From contig DLCK01000002.1 in the NCBI GenBank assembly GCA_002480565.1, forward strand, positions 1 to 60,509: a stretch of DNA of 60,509 nt, in the 5' to 3' direction. The notes under the pieces were generated by a model. It made no database searches. It was not told the origin of the DNA and worked only from the letters and a program-made list of their open reading frames with translations. The stretch is from Phycisphaerales bacterium UBA7800 (lineage in GTDB: Bacteria; Planctomycetota; Phycisphaerae; Phycisphaerales; Phycisphaeraceae). Positions 17,351-25,873 of this stretch are shown piece by piece. How positions within the stretch are numbered: the stretch's first letter is position 1; each line of letters opens with the position of its first letter. The translations under genes were made by a program, and so were the position numbers.

Positions 17351-18109
17351 TTACTGCGCGGCATTGGCTTGCCACTCAATGGGGATCAGTTCATCGGCAG
17401 GGTTGGGCATGTGTTGTGCGGTGGCTTTGCTGGCTTGACCGGAGAGTGTTTCAAAGCGCTTTTGCCAAAGCCTAAAACCCATCGGCGAGAGTTGGACAGT
17501 GCCCTTGGGAGGGTAGAGTTTCATCAGCGCAGTCTTGGGAGCGATTGGACATTGAACCTGCATTGCCTCACTACCACGCATCACTGTAAATTCGATACTG
17601 CTTCCAGTGGGATGCGGTTCAATAAGCGAAATGAAAACTTTCGTCAGTTCCACGCCCGTCCCTTTGGCTGATACAGGCATCCCGTTCACAGCGACGATCA
17701 GGTCCCCCACATGCAACAACTCATGAGCAGGGAATCCTGGAAGTGTTGACTTGATCCAAATACCACCCTGCTCGTAAAGAGGATGCGTTTTTGGATTGAT
17801 GGCATAGATTTGAATCCCAACCGACCCGCCAGCCGATTTGTCGACTTTGATATTGCTGACCCATTGTCTAAGAACACGATGCAGAGCAATTTGTTCCAGT
17901 CGGTTTTTCTGCTCAGGTGATGTGGCTTTCTGATAAAAGTCATCAAGCTGCTCATCTGTGACGACTTGGGACTGCATGAGCAATTGCGTCGCGGACTGGC
18001 GTTGGGCATAGTCGGAACTATCAAGCTGACCAATACGTTGCGACAACGGCATCTCACCCGACTGAGCAAGTAGCGCAAGGCACAACACCATTTGAACACC
18101 TGTGATCAT
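17351..18109 (-). CDS. Exported PDZ-domain protein
   Basis: This is a 252-residue protein starting at the ATG at 18109 (MITGVQMVLCLALLAQSG), a typical signal peptide; the frame is open to 18142. Residues 25-85 are helical and charged. A PDZ-like domain covers about 95-190, with LPGFPAHELLHVGDLIVAVNGMPVS as the carboxylate-binding and loop region and IEFTVMRGSEAMQV as the closing strands. No protease domain is present, unlike DegP or RseP, so it is probably a periplasmic adaptor or scaffold. No operon partner is evident. One copy of a 77-bp repeat lies about 160 bases upstream. Confidence 0.7.
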   Translation of the reverse strand: MITGVQMVLCLALLAQSGEMPLSQRIGQLDSSDYAQRQSATQLLMQSQVVTDEQLDDFYQKATSPEQKNRLEQIALHRVLRQWVSNIKVDKSAGGSVGIQIYAINPKTHPLYEQGGIWIKSTLPGFPAHELLHVGDLIVAVNGMPVSAKGTGVELTKVFISLIEPHPTGSSIEFTVMRGSEAMQVQCPIAPKTALMKLYPPKGTVQLSPMGFRLWQKRFETLSGQASKATAQHMPNPADELIPIEWQANAAQ

Positions 18110-18270
18110 TGTCGTACCTGAGTCCCACCTGGAAATCTGCAAAACGCAGTTTATTGAAATTCACAGACGCAAACTGACACCCATCAGGTATGCGACTGCA
18201 TTGATACACCCAACCCAGATTATAACACAGGATCAACAGAGACCAATAGGCTTTGTGCATATAAGGCAGG

Positions 18271-18347
18271 TCCTGAATTTGAGCTTCGCGCAATCCCGGC
18301 TCGACACGAACCAGCTCGCTGAGGCAAAAAACGTACATGCGTTTGCC
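18271..18347. repeat. Dispersed 77-bp repeat, copy 1
   Basis: This stretch matches 19841-19918 with four substitutions and one indel; similarity stops sharply at both ends. Its right part forms a hairpin (AGGCAAA ... TTTGCCT with an inner ACG/CGT). This copy sits between two minus-strand genes, 25 bases past the stop of the kinase-like gene. The hairpin could act as a terminator there. Confidence 0.75.
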
Positions 18348-18372
18348 TTGGCAAATAAGCTAAAGCAAAGGC

Positions 18373-19530
18373 TCAACTATCCAGAATTTCGGATAATCGC
18401 TGAGCATGTTCCTGTAACCATCGAACCTTGCGTTCAACCATTAGCAGGAAGCTTAAACCTTCCATCCGGGCAAACTGGCCAGTCTGGGCGATGGGGATGA
18501 CACTTTCAGCAATCAAGGCTTCGATCATCAGCCAGGGAATGGTGCGTAACTCGGCTCGGGATAGTACGCAATTGGGGACCGAATCATAAGTCCGTAGAAA
18601 GCGTTTGTAACGGGCTTCGTCCAGATGGTCAGGCCACTGAGCAGGATCGTCTCCGCCACCGATGATGGAGAATTGCAACGACCCGTTGGCAATATCAGTG
18701 ATGCGCTGCTGAATCCGTGCTGCATCGTAATCGATGACTGCCACGACCTTTGGCCCGCGAAAGAGCATATTGCCCGGATGCCAATCGCTGTGAACAATCT
18801 GCATCGGCCAGTCAGGCAGGCCCATCTCATTGACCTTCATCGCCGCTTCGTTGTAGGAAGTCTTAATGAAGTTAGCCAAGTCGATGATCTGCTGTTTGGA
18901 TGCCCGTTCACCTTCCGGATCATTTTTGTGTAATGCTTGAGGTATCCGTTCAAAGGAGACGGCTACGGAGCGCGACGCATGGTACGAGCCCATGGCTGGC
19001 TCATATTCGGGCTGAAAGTCAGCCAATAGTTTATGGAACAAGGCCAACGTCTTACCCGAATCGCCGGTCGCTTCCAGTGAGTTGTCATAGCTGATCCCTT
19101 TGATGTACTCAAAGAGTTCGTAGATATTGTGACGCCACTGGAGCATGGAATTGTTGTCGTTTCGCGTGCCGATGAGGTGTGGTAACGGGAACTGCTTGGA
19201 TGCCAGATAGAGTTGTAACTGGTGACAGAATGCGACTTTGAACGGGTCATCCTTACCGCGGGCTCTGCGTTTGAGCAGAAACAATCCCTTTTCAGCACGA
19301 ATAAGCAGCTTGGGGGCTTTACGCGATCCGCGTGGGAATTCCTGGATCGCTTCGATGATCCCAATGTCAAAATAGGACAGGACAATCGCCAACTCATCAT
19401 TGGAAAAACGAGTCCGGCCATCGGCTGCGGTCATGGCACTGGAGACCCCGGATGGTCCGGATGCCGAGAGGCCGGACATCCCGACGTTGACGCCGGTGTG
19501 CTGGGATGGGGGTGGAGGCGGGTATGCCAT
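18373..19530 (-). CDS. Phosphotransferase-fold kinase (APH/homoserine-kinase-like)
   Basis: This is a 385-residue protein. The ATG at 19530 (MAYPPPPPS) is chosen over the open frame to 19704, which would add a low-quality N-terminus; AAGGA lies about 11 bases before it. After a flexible Pro/Gly/Ser-rich leader of 40 residues comes an aminoglycoside-phosphotransferase-type kinase: LLIRAEKGLFLLKRR (ATP-binding lysine strand), then the catalytic loop IVHSDWHPGNMLF near 260 and VIDYDAA with the metal-binding Asp near 277. The family phosphorylates small molecules (aminoglycosides, choline, homoserine, sugars) or spore-coat targets. The substrate cannot be told from sequence. It is a single gene. 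Confidence 0.75.
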   Translation of the reverse strand: MAYPPPPPSQHTGVNVGMSGLSASGPSGVSSAMTAADGRTRFSNDELAIVLSYFDIGIIEAIQEFPRGSRKAPKLLIRAEKGLFLLKRRARGKDDPFKVAFCHQLQLYLASKQFPLPHLIGTRNDNNSMLQWRHNIYELFEYIKGISYDNSLEATGDSGKTLALFHKLLADFQPEYEPAMGSYHASRSVAVSFERIPQALHKNDPEGERASKQQIIDLANFIKTSYNEAAMKVNEMGLPDWPMQIVHSDWHPGNMLFRGPKVVAVIDYDAARIQQRITDIANGSLQFSIIGGGDDPAQWPDHLDEARYKRFLRTYDSVPNCVLSRAELRTIPWLMIEALIAESVIPIAQTGQFARMEGLSFLLMVERKVRWLQEHAQRLSEILDS

Positions 19531-19939
19531 AAACGGATGGTCCTTGGTTATTGGGCCTTGTGGAACATTATATGTGTAACATCGGCAAATCCGAACCAAA
19601 ACTGGTGAAAACTCAAGCAGGGTTTTGGATTTCGTACGCCAAGGATCAGATAAAATGTATCTCAATGAACCTGTCAAACTTGAGGTAATACCGTAATTCG
19701 ACACCCGAGCCCTGAATCACGAAACCCGACATTCCACCCCAGGATGAACGCATGCAGACGTTTGTGCCTTAACGAGCCGTCGGGTGTCGCGACGAAATCC
19801 GTAGCTGAAGAAAATTTCGGTATCAAACATGTTGTTTGTGTCCTGAATTTGAGCTTCGCTCAATCCCGGCTCGACACGAATCGGCTCGCTAAGGCAAAAA
19901 AACGTACATGCGTTTGCCCTGCTTTCCCCCTTTAACCAC
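19531..19939. other. Intergenic region between the divergent kinase-like gene and rpsB
   Basis: There is no credible gene in these 409 bases. They carry the second copy of the 78-bp repeat (19841-19918, listed separately), lie just before the rpsB promoter, and must contain the promoter of the minus-strand kinase-like gene. Short frames here have neither ribosome sites nor recognisable products. Confidence 0.5.
19841..19918. repeat. Dispersed 78-bp repeat, copy 2
   Basis: This copy is about 94% identical to 18271-18347 and in the same orientation. It ends 21 bases before the -35 box of rpsB. It contains the same GGCAAA/TTTGCC hairpin. The loop-side bases are conserved while the differences fall mainly in the middle of the unit. 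Confidence 0.75.
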
Positions 19940-19967
19940 TTGCAGTGCAATGATGTCCTGTTACAAT
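19940..19967 (+). promoter_or_regulatory. Probable sigma-70-type promoter of rpsB-tsf
   Basis: A -35 TTGCAG and a -10 TACAAT are separated by 16 bases. Transcription would start near 19974 and give a leader of about 260 bases before the rpsB start, long enough for control by structure. Confidence 0.6.
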
Positions 19968-20043
19968 GTTCGAATCGACTCTGGTGGGCTACGTGGAGTT
20001 GATGTCTATATGGCATTGGGCCTTTAGACACCTTTGTATATGG

Positions 20044-20101
20044 ATGCCGACCTAATTGCAGGACGGCATTTGTTTTTGACAGTAATAAGCGCCCTTAGGC
20101 G
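20044..20101 (+). promoter_or_regulatory. Structured rpsB leader, attenuator-like hairpin
   Basis: Within the predicted rpsB leader, a stem ATGCCG-A-CC / GG-A-CGGCAT with an eight-base loop is followed by TTGTTTTTG, resembling an intrinsic terminator. A second small stem CGCC-CTTA-GGCG follows at 20090-20101. In enterobacteria S2 represses its own operon through the 5' leader; here attenuation is an inference. Confidence 0.45.
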
Positions 20102-20234
20102 TTGTGTCTTCCGCCCCTTTTTTGAAATGGCGGACACTGTGAATCGCTCCTGTTTTTCCAGGCTTTTCACCGTGACAGATCGTAGCCCACACAACGTTGG
20201 TGTCGCTGCCTCCACAACTCAGGAGTTAGGAATC

Positions 20235-21119
20235 ATGGCTTCACTCGTTAAAGATCTCATCGACGCAGGGATTCACTTCGGCCACCGCGCCACGCATTGG
20301 AATCCCAAGATGGCCCCTTACATCTTCGGCAAGCGCAACAAGATTCACATCATTGATGTGCGTGCCACCATCAAGGGCCTGCTGCTCGCTCGCAAGTTTG
20401 TCACCCGCACCGTCGCTTCTGGCAAAGACATCCTCTTTGTCGGTACCAAGCGTCAAGCTCGTGCCTGCCTGCAACAGCATGTCGGTGAAACCAATATGCA
20501 CTGGGTCACCGAACGTTGGCTCGGCGGCACACTCACCAACTTCCGCACCATTCGTGACCGCCTCAAGCGTCTCGAAGAACTCGAAGCATTGGAAGAGTCC
20601 GGCGAAATCAACAAGTACTCCAAGAAGATGGAGTCCCAGCTTCGCCGTGAAAAGAACAAAATCCAACGCAACCTCGATGGTCTGCGTCGTATGTCCAAGC
20701 TTCCCGGTGCCATGGTTGTCATTGACGTCAACCGTGAATCCAACGCTCTTAAGGAAGCTCGTAAACTCGGCATCCCCACCATCTGCCTCATCGATACCGA
20801 CTCCAACCCGGACATGGCTGACATTCCGATCCCCGGTAACGACGACGCGATGCGTGCTATCGAAGTGGTGACCAGCGCTCTGTGTGCTGCGATCCAGGAA
20901 GGCAAGCAAGCCCGCGCAATTGCCAACGAAGGCAAGGATAAGGCTGGCGACAACAAGGAACCGCAGCGTAAGCGTTCAAGCCGTTCACAATTCCGTGCCA
21001 GCGATGAAGCCGCCGCAGTTGAACAGGCCGAAGCGACAGAAAAAGCCGCCGAACCTGCACCAGCACCTGAAGCTGCTGCAACCGCAGAAGCCGCTGCTAC
21101 CGAAAAAACTGAAGGTTGA
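20235..21119 (+). CDS. rpsB: Ribosomal protein S2
   Basis: This is a 294-residue small-subunit protein. The ATG at 20235 follows AGGAGTTAGGAATC and gives the canonical start MASLVKDLIDAGIHFGHRATHWNPKM; the frame open back to 20034 is leader. Family signatures include HIIDVRATIKGL, LFVGTKRQA, RWLGGTLTNF and the end of the core, VTSALCAAIQEGK. A tail of about 60 residues rich in Ala, Glu and Pro extends beyond the usual C-terminus and is probably disordered. It is followed by tsf after 145 bases, the normal bacterial order. Confidence 0.97.
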   Translation: MASLVKDLIDAGIHFGHRATHWNPKMAPYIFGKRNKIHIIDVRATIKGLLLARKFVTRTVASGKDILFVGTKRQARACLQQHVGETNMHWVTERWLGGTLTNFRTIRDRLKRLEELEALEESGEINKYSKKMESQLRREKNKIQRNLDGLRRMSKLPGAMVVIDVNRESNALKEARKLGIPTICLIDTDSNPDMADIPIPGNDDAMRAIEVVTSALCAAIQEGKQARAIANEGKDKAGDNKEPQRKRSSRSQFRASDEAAAVEQAEATEKAAEPAPAPEAAATAEAAATEKTEG

Positions 21120-21264
21120 TTGATAATCAGTAAGCAAATCTCCTGAACACTCCAAAACGTTGGCACCGTGATATGATGCTGCGTCTGACAGACAAAAAGT
21201 CTTGTCATGTCGGGTTGATGGGGATATGAATATTCACGAAACACTCTTGTGAGGAGACGAAACT

Positions 21265-22080
21265 ATGGCGATTTCCGCCAAGGACGTAATGGCTCTGCGT
21301 GCACGCACCGGTGTGGGCATGATGGAATGTAAAAAAGCGCTGGCAGAAACCGACGGCGACAGCGCCAAGGCCATCGAACTTCTGCGCGAAAAGCTCAAAG
21401 GCAAGATGGATGAACGCACCGACCGCCCCGCCGGCGAAGGCGCTTTGGCCATCGCCAAGGGTGACGGCGCAATTGCCTTTATCGAACTCAAAGCTGAATC
21501 CGACTTCACCGCTCGTAACGACGCATTCGTCGAAACAGCACAGAAGATTGCCGAAGCCGTACTTGCTGGCCCCGATGGTGAAACCACCACCCCAACTGCC
21601 GAAGCAACCGAGTTGATTGATAACCTGCGTATCACCACCAAGGAAAACATCAGCTTCGCACGTGGCATTAAAGTCTCCGGTGATAAAGTCGGTGGCTATG
21701 TTCACTTCGACCGTAAGACCGGCGCCATTGTCGTCGGTGAAGGCGACTTGTCCGAAGAGCTGCTCTCAGGCATCTCCATGCACGTGACCGCATCTGTCCC
21801 CACTCCCAAGGGCGTGGATCAGGACAGCCTGCCCGCAGCCGAAGTCGAAGAAGCTCGTCAAGCTGCCATCGACGAAGCCAAAGCTTCAGGCAAGCCCCAG
21901 GAGATCGCAGAAAAGATCGCCACCGGCAAGCTCCGTCGCTGGGTTGACGAAAACTCCCTGATGGGTCAGATCTATCTCCGCGAAATGGACGCCAAGAAGC
22001 CCATCCGCGAGTTCCTGCCCAAGGGTGCCAAAATCAGCTCGTTCGTCCGCTACCAGGTCGGCGAAGTTGCTGCTGAGTAA
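21265..22080 (+). CDS. tsf: Translation elongation factor Ts
   Basis: This 271-residue nucleotide-exchange factor for EF-Tu has GAGGAG about ten bases before the ATG. The N-terminal UBA-like domain has LRARTGVGMMECKKALAE, and the core has the hallmark ESDFTARND near 75-83. The C-terminal part (GKLRRWVDENSLMGQIYL) is the expected dimerisation/EF-Tu contact region. It lies downstream of rpsB, and a strong terminator follows 40 bases after the stop. Confidence 0.97.
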   Translation: MAISAKDVMALRARTGVGMMECKKALAETDGDSAKAIELLREKLKGKMDERTDRPAGEGALAIAKGDGAIAFIELKAESDFTARNDAFVETAQKIAEAVLAGPDGETTTPTAEATELIDNLRITTKENISFARGIKVSGDKVGGYVHFDRKTGAIVVGEGDLSEELLSGISMHVTASVPTPKGVDQDSLPAAEVEEARQAAIDEAKASGKPQEIAEKIATGKLRRWVDENSLMGQIYLREMDAKKPIREFLPKGAKISSFVRYQVGEVAAE

Positions 22081-22120
22081 CCCCCGGAAGCTTCTCCCGA
22101 AGTATCCGATGCACAATATC

Positions 22121-22154
22121 AAAAAGGCTGGCTCAATGGAGTCAGCCTTTTTTT
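22121..22154 (+). terminator. Intrinsic terminator of rpsB-tsf
   Basis: A stem AAAAAGGCTG/CAGCCTTTTT with an intervening CT-CAATGG-AG extension is followed by a run of T. It closes the rpsB-tsf operon. Confidence 0.9.
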
Positions 22155-22330
22155 GTGCGCAAAGTCGAACACGATCAAACGATTTAAGTCTACAAGTCGC
22201 ATCCAAAATTTTGAGCAAAGCTCAAACAGCAACACGCAGTGTCGCAGCTATTGCAAGACATAGACACACGCAAACATCTTTCACATCCCCCACCCACCTT
22301 GCCTTTGCGAGCCGGATCGTGTCGATCCGA

Positions 22331-22951
22331 TCAGACCGAAGGTTTGACTGTATCACTATTGACATGCCCGCATTCGGGACATGCAGTATTCGCAGCCAAG
22401 CCTTGCAGGTCATAGCCACATTGACCGCAGAGTCCTGCCGAGTTCTTGTTTCGATAGCGATTGATATAGATCCCAAGCATCAATGTGATCAAGGTCATTG
22501 GGATGATCAAGGTTAGATGATTGACCAACACCATTGTGGCAACGGAACCAAAAAATGTAGACGGATTGGCATCTGAGGGAATATCCGACAGAAAATTGTA
22601 ATAGTGGACACCCATCCCTACACCGGGCACGCGACCTATTGGCGACATCCAGTACAAACACTCCTTGCGGGATTGGTACAGCAAACCATATCCCCAATGC
22701 GACCCCTTTGATAAAGAACCATAAGGTTTACCATACATAGAGTCGGCATTCACCACATACAATCCCAACCGATCTTTCTGGTTGGAGAAGATCCAATTGA
22801 CCGAATTAATTTGGATGTCGAATCGAGCAGAATGCCAATATGCATCCACAGCCATCATGGCCACAATCCCTGTAAAGATCGTCATGCCCCAGAACATCAA
22901 ACACATGGCTTGATACTTTCGATTCATTGGCTTGCAACTTGTCCGTTTCAC
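22331..22951 (-). CDS. Membrane protein with C-terminal zinc ribbon
   Basis: This protein has 206 residues if translation starts at the GTG at 22951, whose GTGA overlaps the TGA of the upstream gene; an ATG at 22927 is the alternative. A first membrane helix (MCLMFWGMTIFTGIVAMMAV) is followed by about 90 exported residues, then a second helix (MVLVNHLTLIIPMTLITLMLGIYI). The cytoplasmic tail is a zinc ribbon: CGQCGYDLQG and CPECG. Such tails are frequent on planctomycete membrane proteins of unknown role. Overlapping starts suggest translational coupling with the alpha/beta hydrolase-like gene. Confidence 0.7.
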   Translation of the reverse strand: MKRTSCKPMNRKYQAMCLMFWGMTIFTGIVAMMAVDAYWHSARFDIQINSVNWIFSNQKDRLGLYVVNADSMYGKPYGSLSKGSHWGYGLLYQSRKECLYWMSPIGRVPGVGMGVHYYNFLSDIPSDANPSTFFGSVATMVLVNHLTLIIPMTLITLMLGIYINRYRNKNSAGLCGQCGYDLQGLAANTACPECGHVNSDTVKPSV

Positions 22952-23658
22952 CCCATCCCTCTCGCCAGCAGATGCATTGCGATGTTCGTACCTTGACTGT
23001 GTCCAACGAGTACAAGATCGTCACTGGGTAAATCGTTGAACCATCTCTCAAGCGTTTGCAAGACACTAGGTGCGGTCTGGCCGGTGGATACCCATGCGTA
23101 GCGGTACCGTGGGCCGGTGGGTTTGTGATTGGGGCGACGTTTTTTGACACGCTTAACGATCTTGGGTTTGGCAACAAGGTAATCGTCAATGCCATGCGTC
23201 GCGCTGATGGGGTAGACCTTGTTCGACCAACTTCGCCAGAAGGTCAAACTGTCAGGACTGAAGATGCCTTGGTTGGGGACTGCGTCGTAGGAGCCCCAGT
23301 AAATTTCCAACGTGGTCGGTCGCGTCTTGGGGTACTTATTGGTCTTGGGAGCAAGGAGCATCACGTGGACTTTGCGATCTTTGATTTCACCAGCTTTAAT
23401 GCCGGGCATGACTTCATGATCGCCGATGGCAATTTTCTGAGCTTCACTGTTAAGCAGTCGATCAGGTGTCAAGCACAGCACGTTACATGAATCAGGATAA
23501 TGCGACTTACATCCCAACCGACTGGCATACCTCCGAGCAATATGCCTGGGCTTGAGTGACGGGATGCCCTTAAGCAGCGACTGCCCCACATAGTCCACAT
23601 AAGGGCCATTGGCTCGCGCTTGATTATTGATTCCCGATAGTGTCCAGATTTCCGGCAT
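22948..23658 (-). CDS. Alpha/beta-hydrolase-like protein, apparently shortened after the nucleophile elbow
   Basis: This is a 236-residue protein with no signal peptide. The clearest feature is VLVGHSQGTNIAMHL at about 216-230, a GxSxG nucleophile elbow with the strand before and the helix after it. In alpha/beta hydrolases at least 80 more residues carry the catalytic Asp and His, but here the protein stops six residues later. The upstream part (SCNVLCLTPDRLL, YWGSYDAVPN, lysine-rich stretch near 170-180) is not diagnostic. Other frames after the stop do not restore hydrolase-like sequence. It may be a degraded gene, or a protein with a permuted or minimal fold. It is coupled by a four-base overlap to the zinc-ribbon gene. 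Confidence 0.55.
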   Translation of the reverse strand: MPEIWTLSGINNQARANGPYVDYVGQSLLKGIPSLKPRHIARRYASRLGCKSHYPDSCNVLCLTPDRLLNSEAQKIAIGDHEVMPGIKAGEIKDRKVHVMLLAPKTNKYPKTRPTTLEIYWGSYDAVPNQGIFSPDSLTFWRSWSNKVYPISATHGIDDYLVAKPKIVKRVKKRRPNHKPTGPRYRYAWVSTGQTAPSVLQTLERWFNDLPSDDLVLVGHSQGTNIAMHLLARGMG

Positions 23659-23922
23659 GGTACCCCCGACTCTGGTGAATTGGATTGCTTCTATTGTTTA
23701 CCGACAAGCTCCCATCGTCAATGTTTTTTTCGGACGCTCGCAAAAGTGAATGATGAAAAAATCAAAATACTCAGAAACAGAATCCCTGCCATCAGTTGAC
23801 CATTAACATTTTAATTACAAAAACTTAAACCTAAAAAACGTCCTTTCAACACTGATAAAAGCTCAAAAAATTAACCTCAAATGATTGATCCGTGCCATGT
23901 GAAAGTCTAAGATTCCCCAACC
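23659..23922. other. AT-rich promoter region of locus B
   Basis: These 264 bases lie between the divergent alpha/beta hydrolase-like gene and the LacI gene. They are clearly richer in A and T than the surroundings from about 23760 onward. I find no clear palindromic operator for the LacI regulator here and no gene. Confidence 0.35.
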
Positions 23923-25041
23923 ATGAAAAACGATTCGGCAAACAGTACATCAAGCGTTTTGCAGATTGATCCGATCAGTCGCAAAGTTCGGACGACCTCA
24001 GTGAGTATCAAAGACGTTGCTCGCAAGGCCAATGTCGCCCCCTCGACCGTCTCAGCGGCCTTGTCGGGTAACGGGCGGATCAGCGACGCCCTTCGCGAAA
24101 AAGTCTCCAAGATCGCTACGGAGATGAACTACCGACCCAAGATGGCAGCCCAACTGCTGCGTGCCAACAACACTGGGTACATCGGCCTGCTGTTTGTGGC
24201 AGAAAACAACGATCAACAAAACAATGCTGACACCTCGCCGTTTGGTAGCGCCGGCTGGTACACCACCCATTTCCTGAATCTCTGTCAGGCAGAAGGGCTC
24301 CGCAGCCAAATCGAATTCGTCCTCGATGACGGGCAACCCAACAGCGGCATCTCCCAACTCGTCCATGGGGGCATGCTCGATGGAGCAATTGTCGTGGGCA
24401 TGACCAATCCCAACTGCAAATTGGCTAAACAACTCCGCGAAGAAAATGCCATTCCCTGGGTCACCTTTGATGAACCCTCTGAACACTGCGTCCTATCGGC
24501 AACGGACAATGGTATCGAGCAAGCCGTCCAACATCTTGCTGCATTGGGGCATCGCAAAATCGCCATGACTCGGGGTGAAATGAAATGCGAAATCCACGCT
24601 GAGATTCAAAACGGATTTGATCGCGCCGCCGCACGTTTTGGTATTCAATGCCAGCCTCACTGGACTGCTGAATTCAAAGATGCAACGGGCAAGAACAAGC
24701 TCAAACAAATCCAATGGATCAAATCGCTATTACAAAATACTGATCGCCCCACTGCGATCATCTGCGGTGGTGCGATCACTGCAGGGCTTGTCCTTCATCA
24801 TGCAACAGAGATGGGGCTCAACGTGCCAAAGGATCTGAGTGTGATCGCCGTCGGTTACTCGCAGCTTGCATCTGTCCTGTATCCCAAGCCGGTGATGATT
24901 GAGCTGGACTTTGCAGGCATGATGCGTGGTGCCTTAGACAACCTGCGTTCACGTCTTGCCAAACGACCTGTCAAAGAAGCGACTCAGCGCGTCATGCCTC
25001 ACATCACGGATGGCGACACCATTGCTCTTGCTCCGAACTGA
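23923..25041 (+). CDS. LacI-family transcription regulator (locus B)
   Basis: This is a 372-residue protein. The HTH sits at 27-50 (VSIKDVARKANVAPSTVSAALSG) after an unusually long leader of 26 residues; the hinge helix is YRPKMAAQLLRANN. The effector domain (TGYIGLLFVAENN, LDGAIVVGMTNP, HRKIAMTRGEM, ICGGAITAGLVLHHATEMGL) is of the periplasmic-sugar-binding type. A GTG at 24001 could be an alternative start nearer to the HTH, but neither start has a convincing ribosome site. It is the first gene of a plus-strand series of six (pseudopilin, GH2-like, beta-sandwich, two Gfo/Idh/MocA). It probably controls that series and senses a sugar released by it. Confidence 0.88.
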   Translation: MKNDSANSTSSVLQIDPISRKVRTTSVSIKDVARKANVAPSTVSAALSGNGRISDALREKVSKIATEMNYRPKMAAQLLRANNTGYIGLLFVAENNDQQNNADTSPFGSAGWYTTHFLNLCQAEGLRSQIEFVLDDGQPNSGISQLVHGGMLDGAIVVGMTNPNCKLAKQLREENAIPWVTFDEPSEHCVLSATDNGIEQAVQHLAALGHRKIAMTRGEMKCEIHAEIQNGFDRAAARFGIQCQPHWTAEFKDATGKNKLKQIQWIKSLLQNTDRPTAIICGGAITAGLVLHHATEMGLNVPKDLSVIAVGYSQLASVLYPKPVMIELDFAGMMRGALDNLRSRLAKRPVKEATQRVMPHITDGDTIALAPN

Positions 25042-25093
25042 ACATCAAAACGATCCAACACCCGGTGTTCACAGGTGACTTTGAGGAAATAAA

Positions 25094-25828
25094 ATGAACA
25101 TGCAAACCAACTCGACATCCAAGCATCGCAGTTCAGTTTTTAGCGGTTTTACACTCATTGAGCTATTGGTGGTGATCTCGATCATCTCGCTGCTGATTGC
25201 GGTTTTATTGCCTGCCTTGGCTGGCGCCCGTGAAGCATCACGTCGCATGCAGTGTCTAAATAATCTCAAACAAATGAATCTTGGCGTGATGTTTTACACC
25301 AATGATTTCAATGGCAAGCTGCCTCACATTCAGGACAGTCACTCACCATCGCATCCCAACAACCCACATGGTTGGGCTTTGTATTACACCGACCAACTCA
25401 ATGCGATCAAGAACAAAACCGGCATAGCAGTCTGCCCCAGTGACACGCGTCCTGGGTTTGCCCGCAACAATCATCTGACATGGAAATATGATCCGAGTGA
25501 TACCAATTGGAATGTACAGAGCAGCTTCAACGCCAATGTTGAGACTGCGTTTAGATGGTCCTCAAATCCAAACGTCGTGGTGGATTCCATTCTCAAACCC
25601 AGCAAGCTTTTTTTCTTTGCTGAGGGTTGGAACCGTCTGTATGTCACGCGTTGGGATCAATATTTTATCTTGCTCCATGGTGCCTCGTTGAACATGAGTA
25701 TGGCTGATGGACATGCCGAGGCCGTCTACCTTGGCGGTGAGAAAAACCTCCAATATGACAGCGGCGCAATGGGAACCAGTGAAGCATTTTCAACCTCGCT
25801 GGATGATTTCCCCTGGTCCCGCAATTAA
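25094..25828 (+). CDS. Pseudopilin-like exported protein with H-X9-DG signature (locus B)
   Basis: This is a 244-residue protein with GAGGAA six bases before the ATG. The leader MNMQTNSTSKHRSSVFSG is cleaved before FTLIELLVVISIISLLIA, the class III (prepilin) signal; Glu5 is present. The helix continues into ALAGAREASRRMQCLNNLKQMNLG, as in type II pseudopilins. The C-terminal part has an exact H-X9-DG (HGASLNMSMADGHAEAVY). It sits 52 bases after the LacI gene and 45 bases before the GH2-like gene. The location suggests it is made only when this glycan locus is on. Confidence 0.88.
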   Translation: MNMQTNSTSKHRSSVFSGFTLIELLVVISIISLLIAVLLPALAGAREASRRMQCLNNLKQMNLGVMFYTNDFNGKLPHIQDSHSPSHPNNPHGWALYYTDQLNAIKNKTGIAVCPSDTRPGFARNNHLTWKYDPSDTNWNVQSSFNANVETAFRWSSNPNVVVDSILKPSKLFFFAEGWNRLYVTRWDQYFILLHGASLNMSMADGHAEAVYLGGEKNLQYDSGAMGTSEAFSTSLDDFPWSRN

Positions 25829-25873
25829 TTTCAAAAAACCTCCCCAAAGAACTGCCTGATAAGGAATATCTGA

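Noticed and set aside
20241..20909. 222-codon open frame antisense to rpsB
   Set aside because: It is the mirror of a C-rich, highly expressed gene; no ribosome site, and rpsB is certain.
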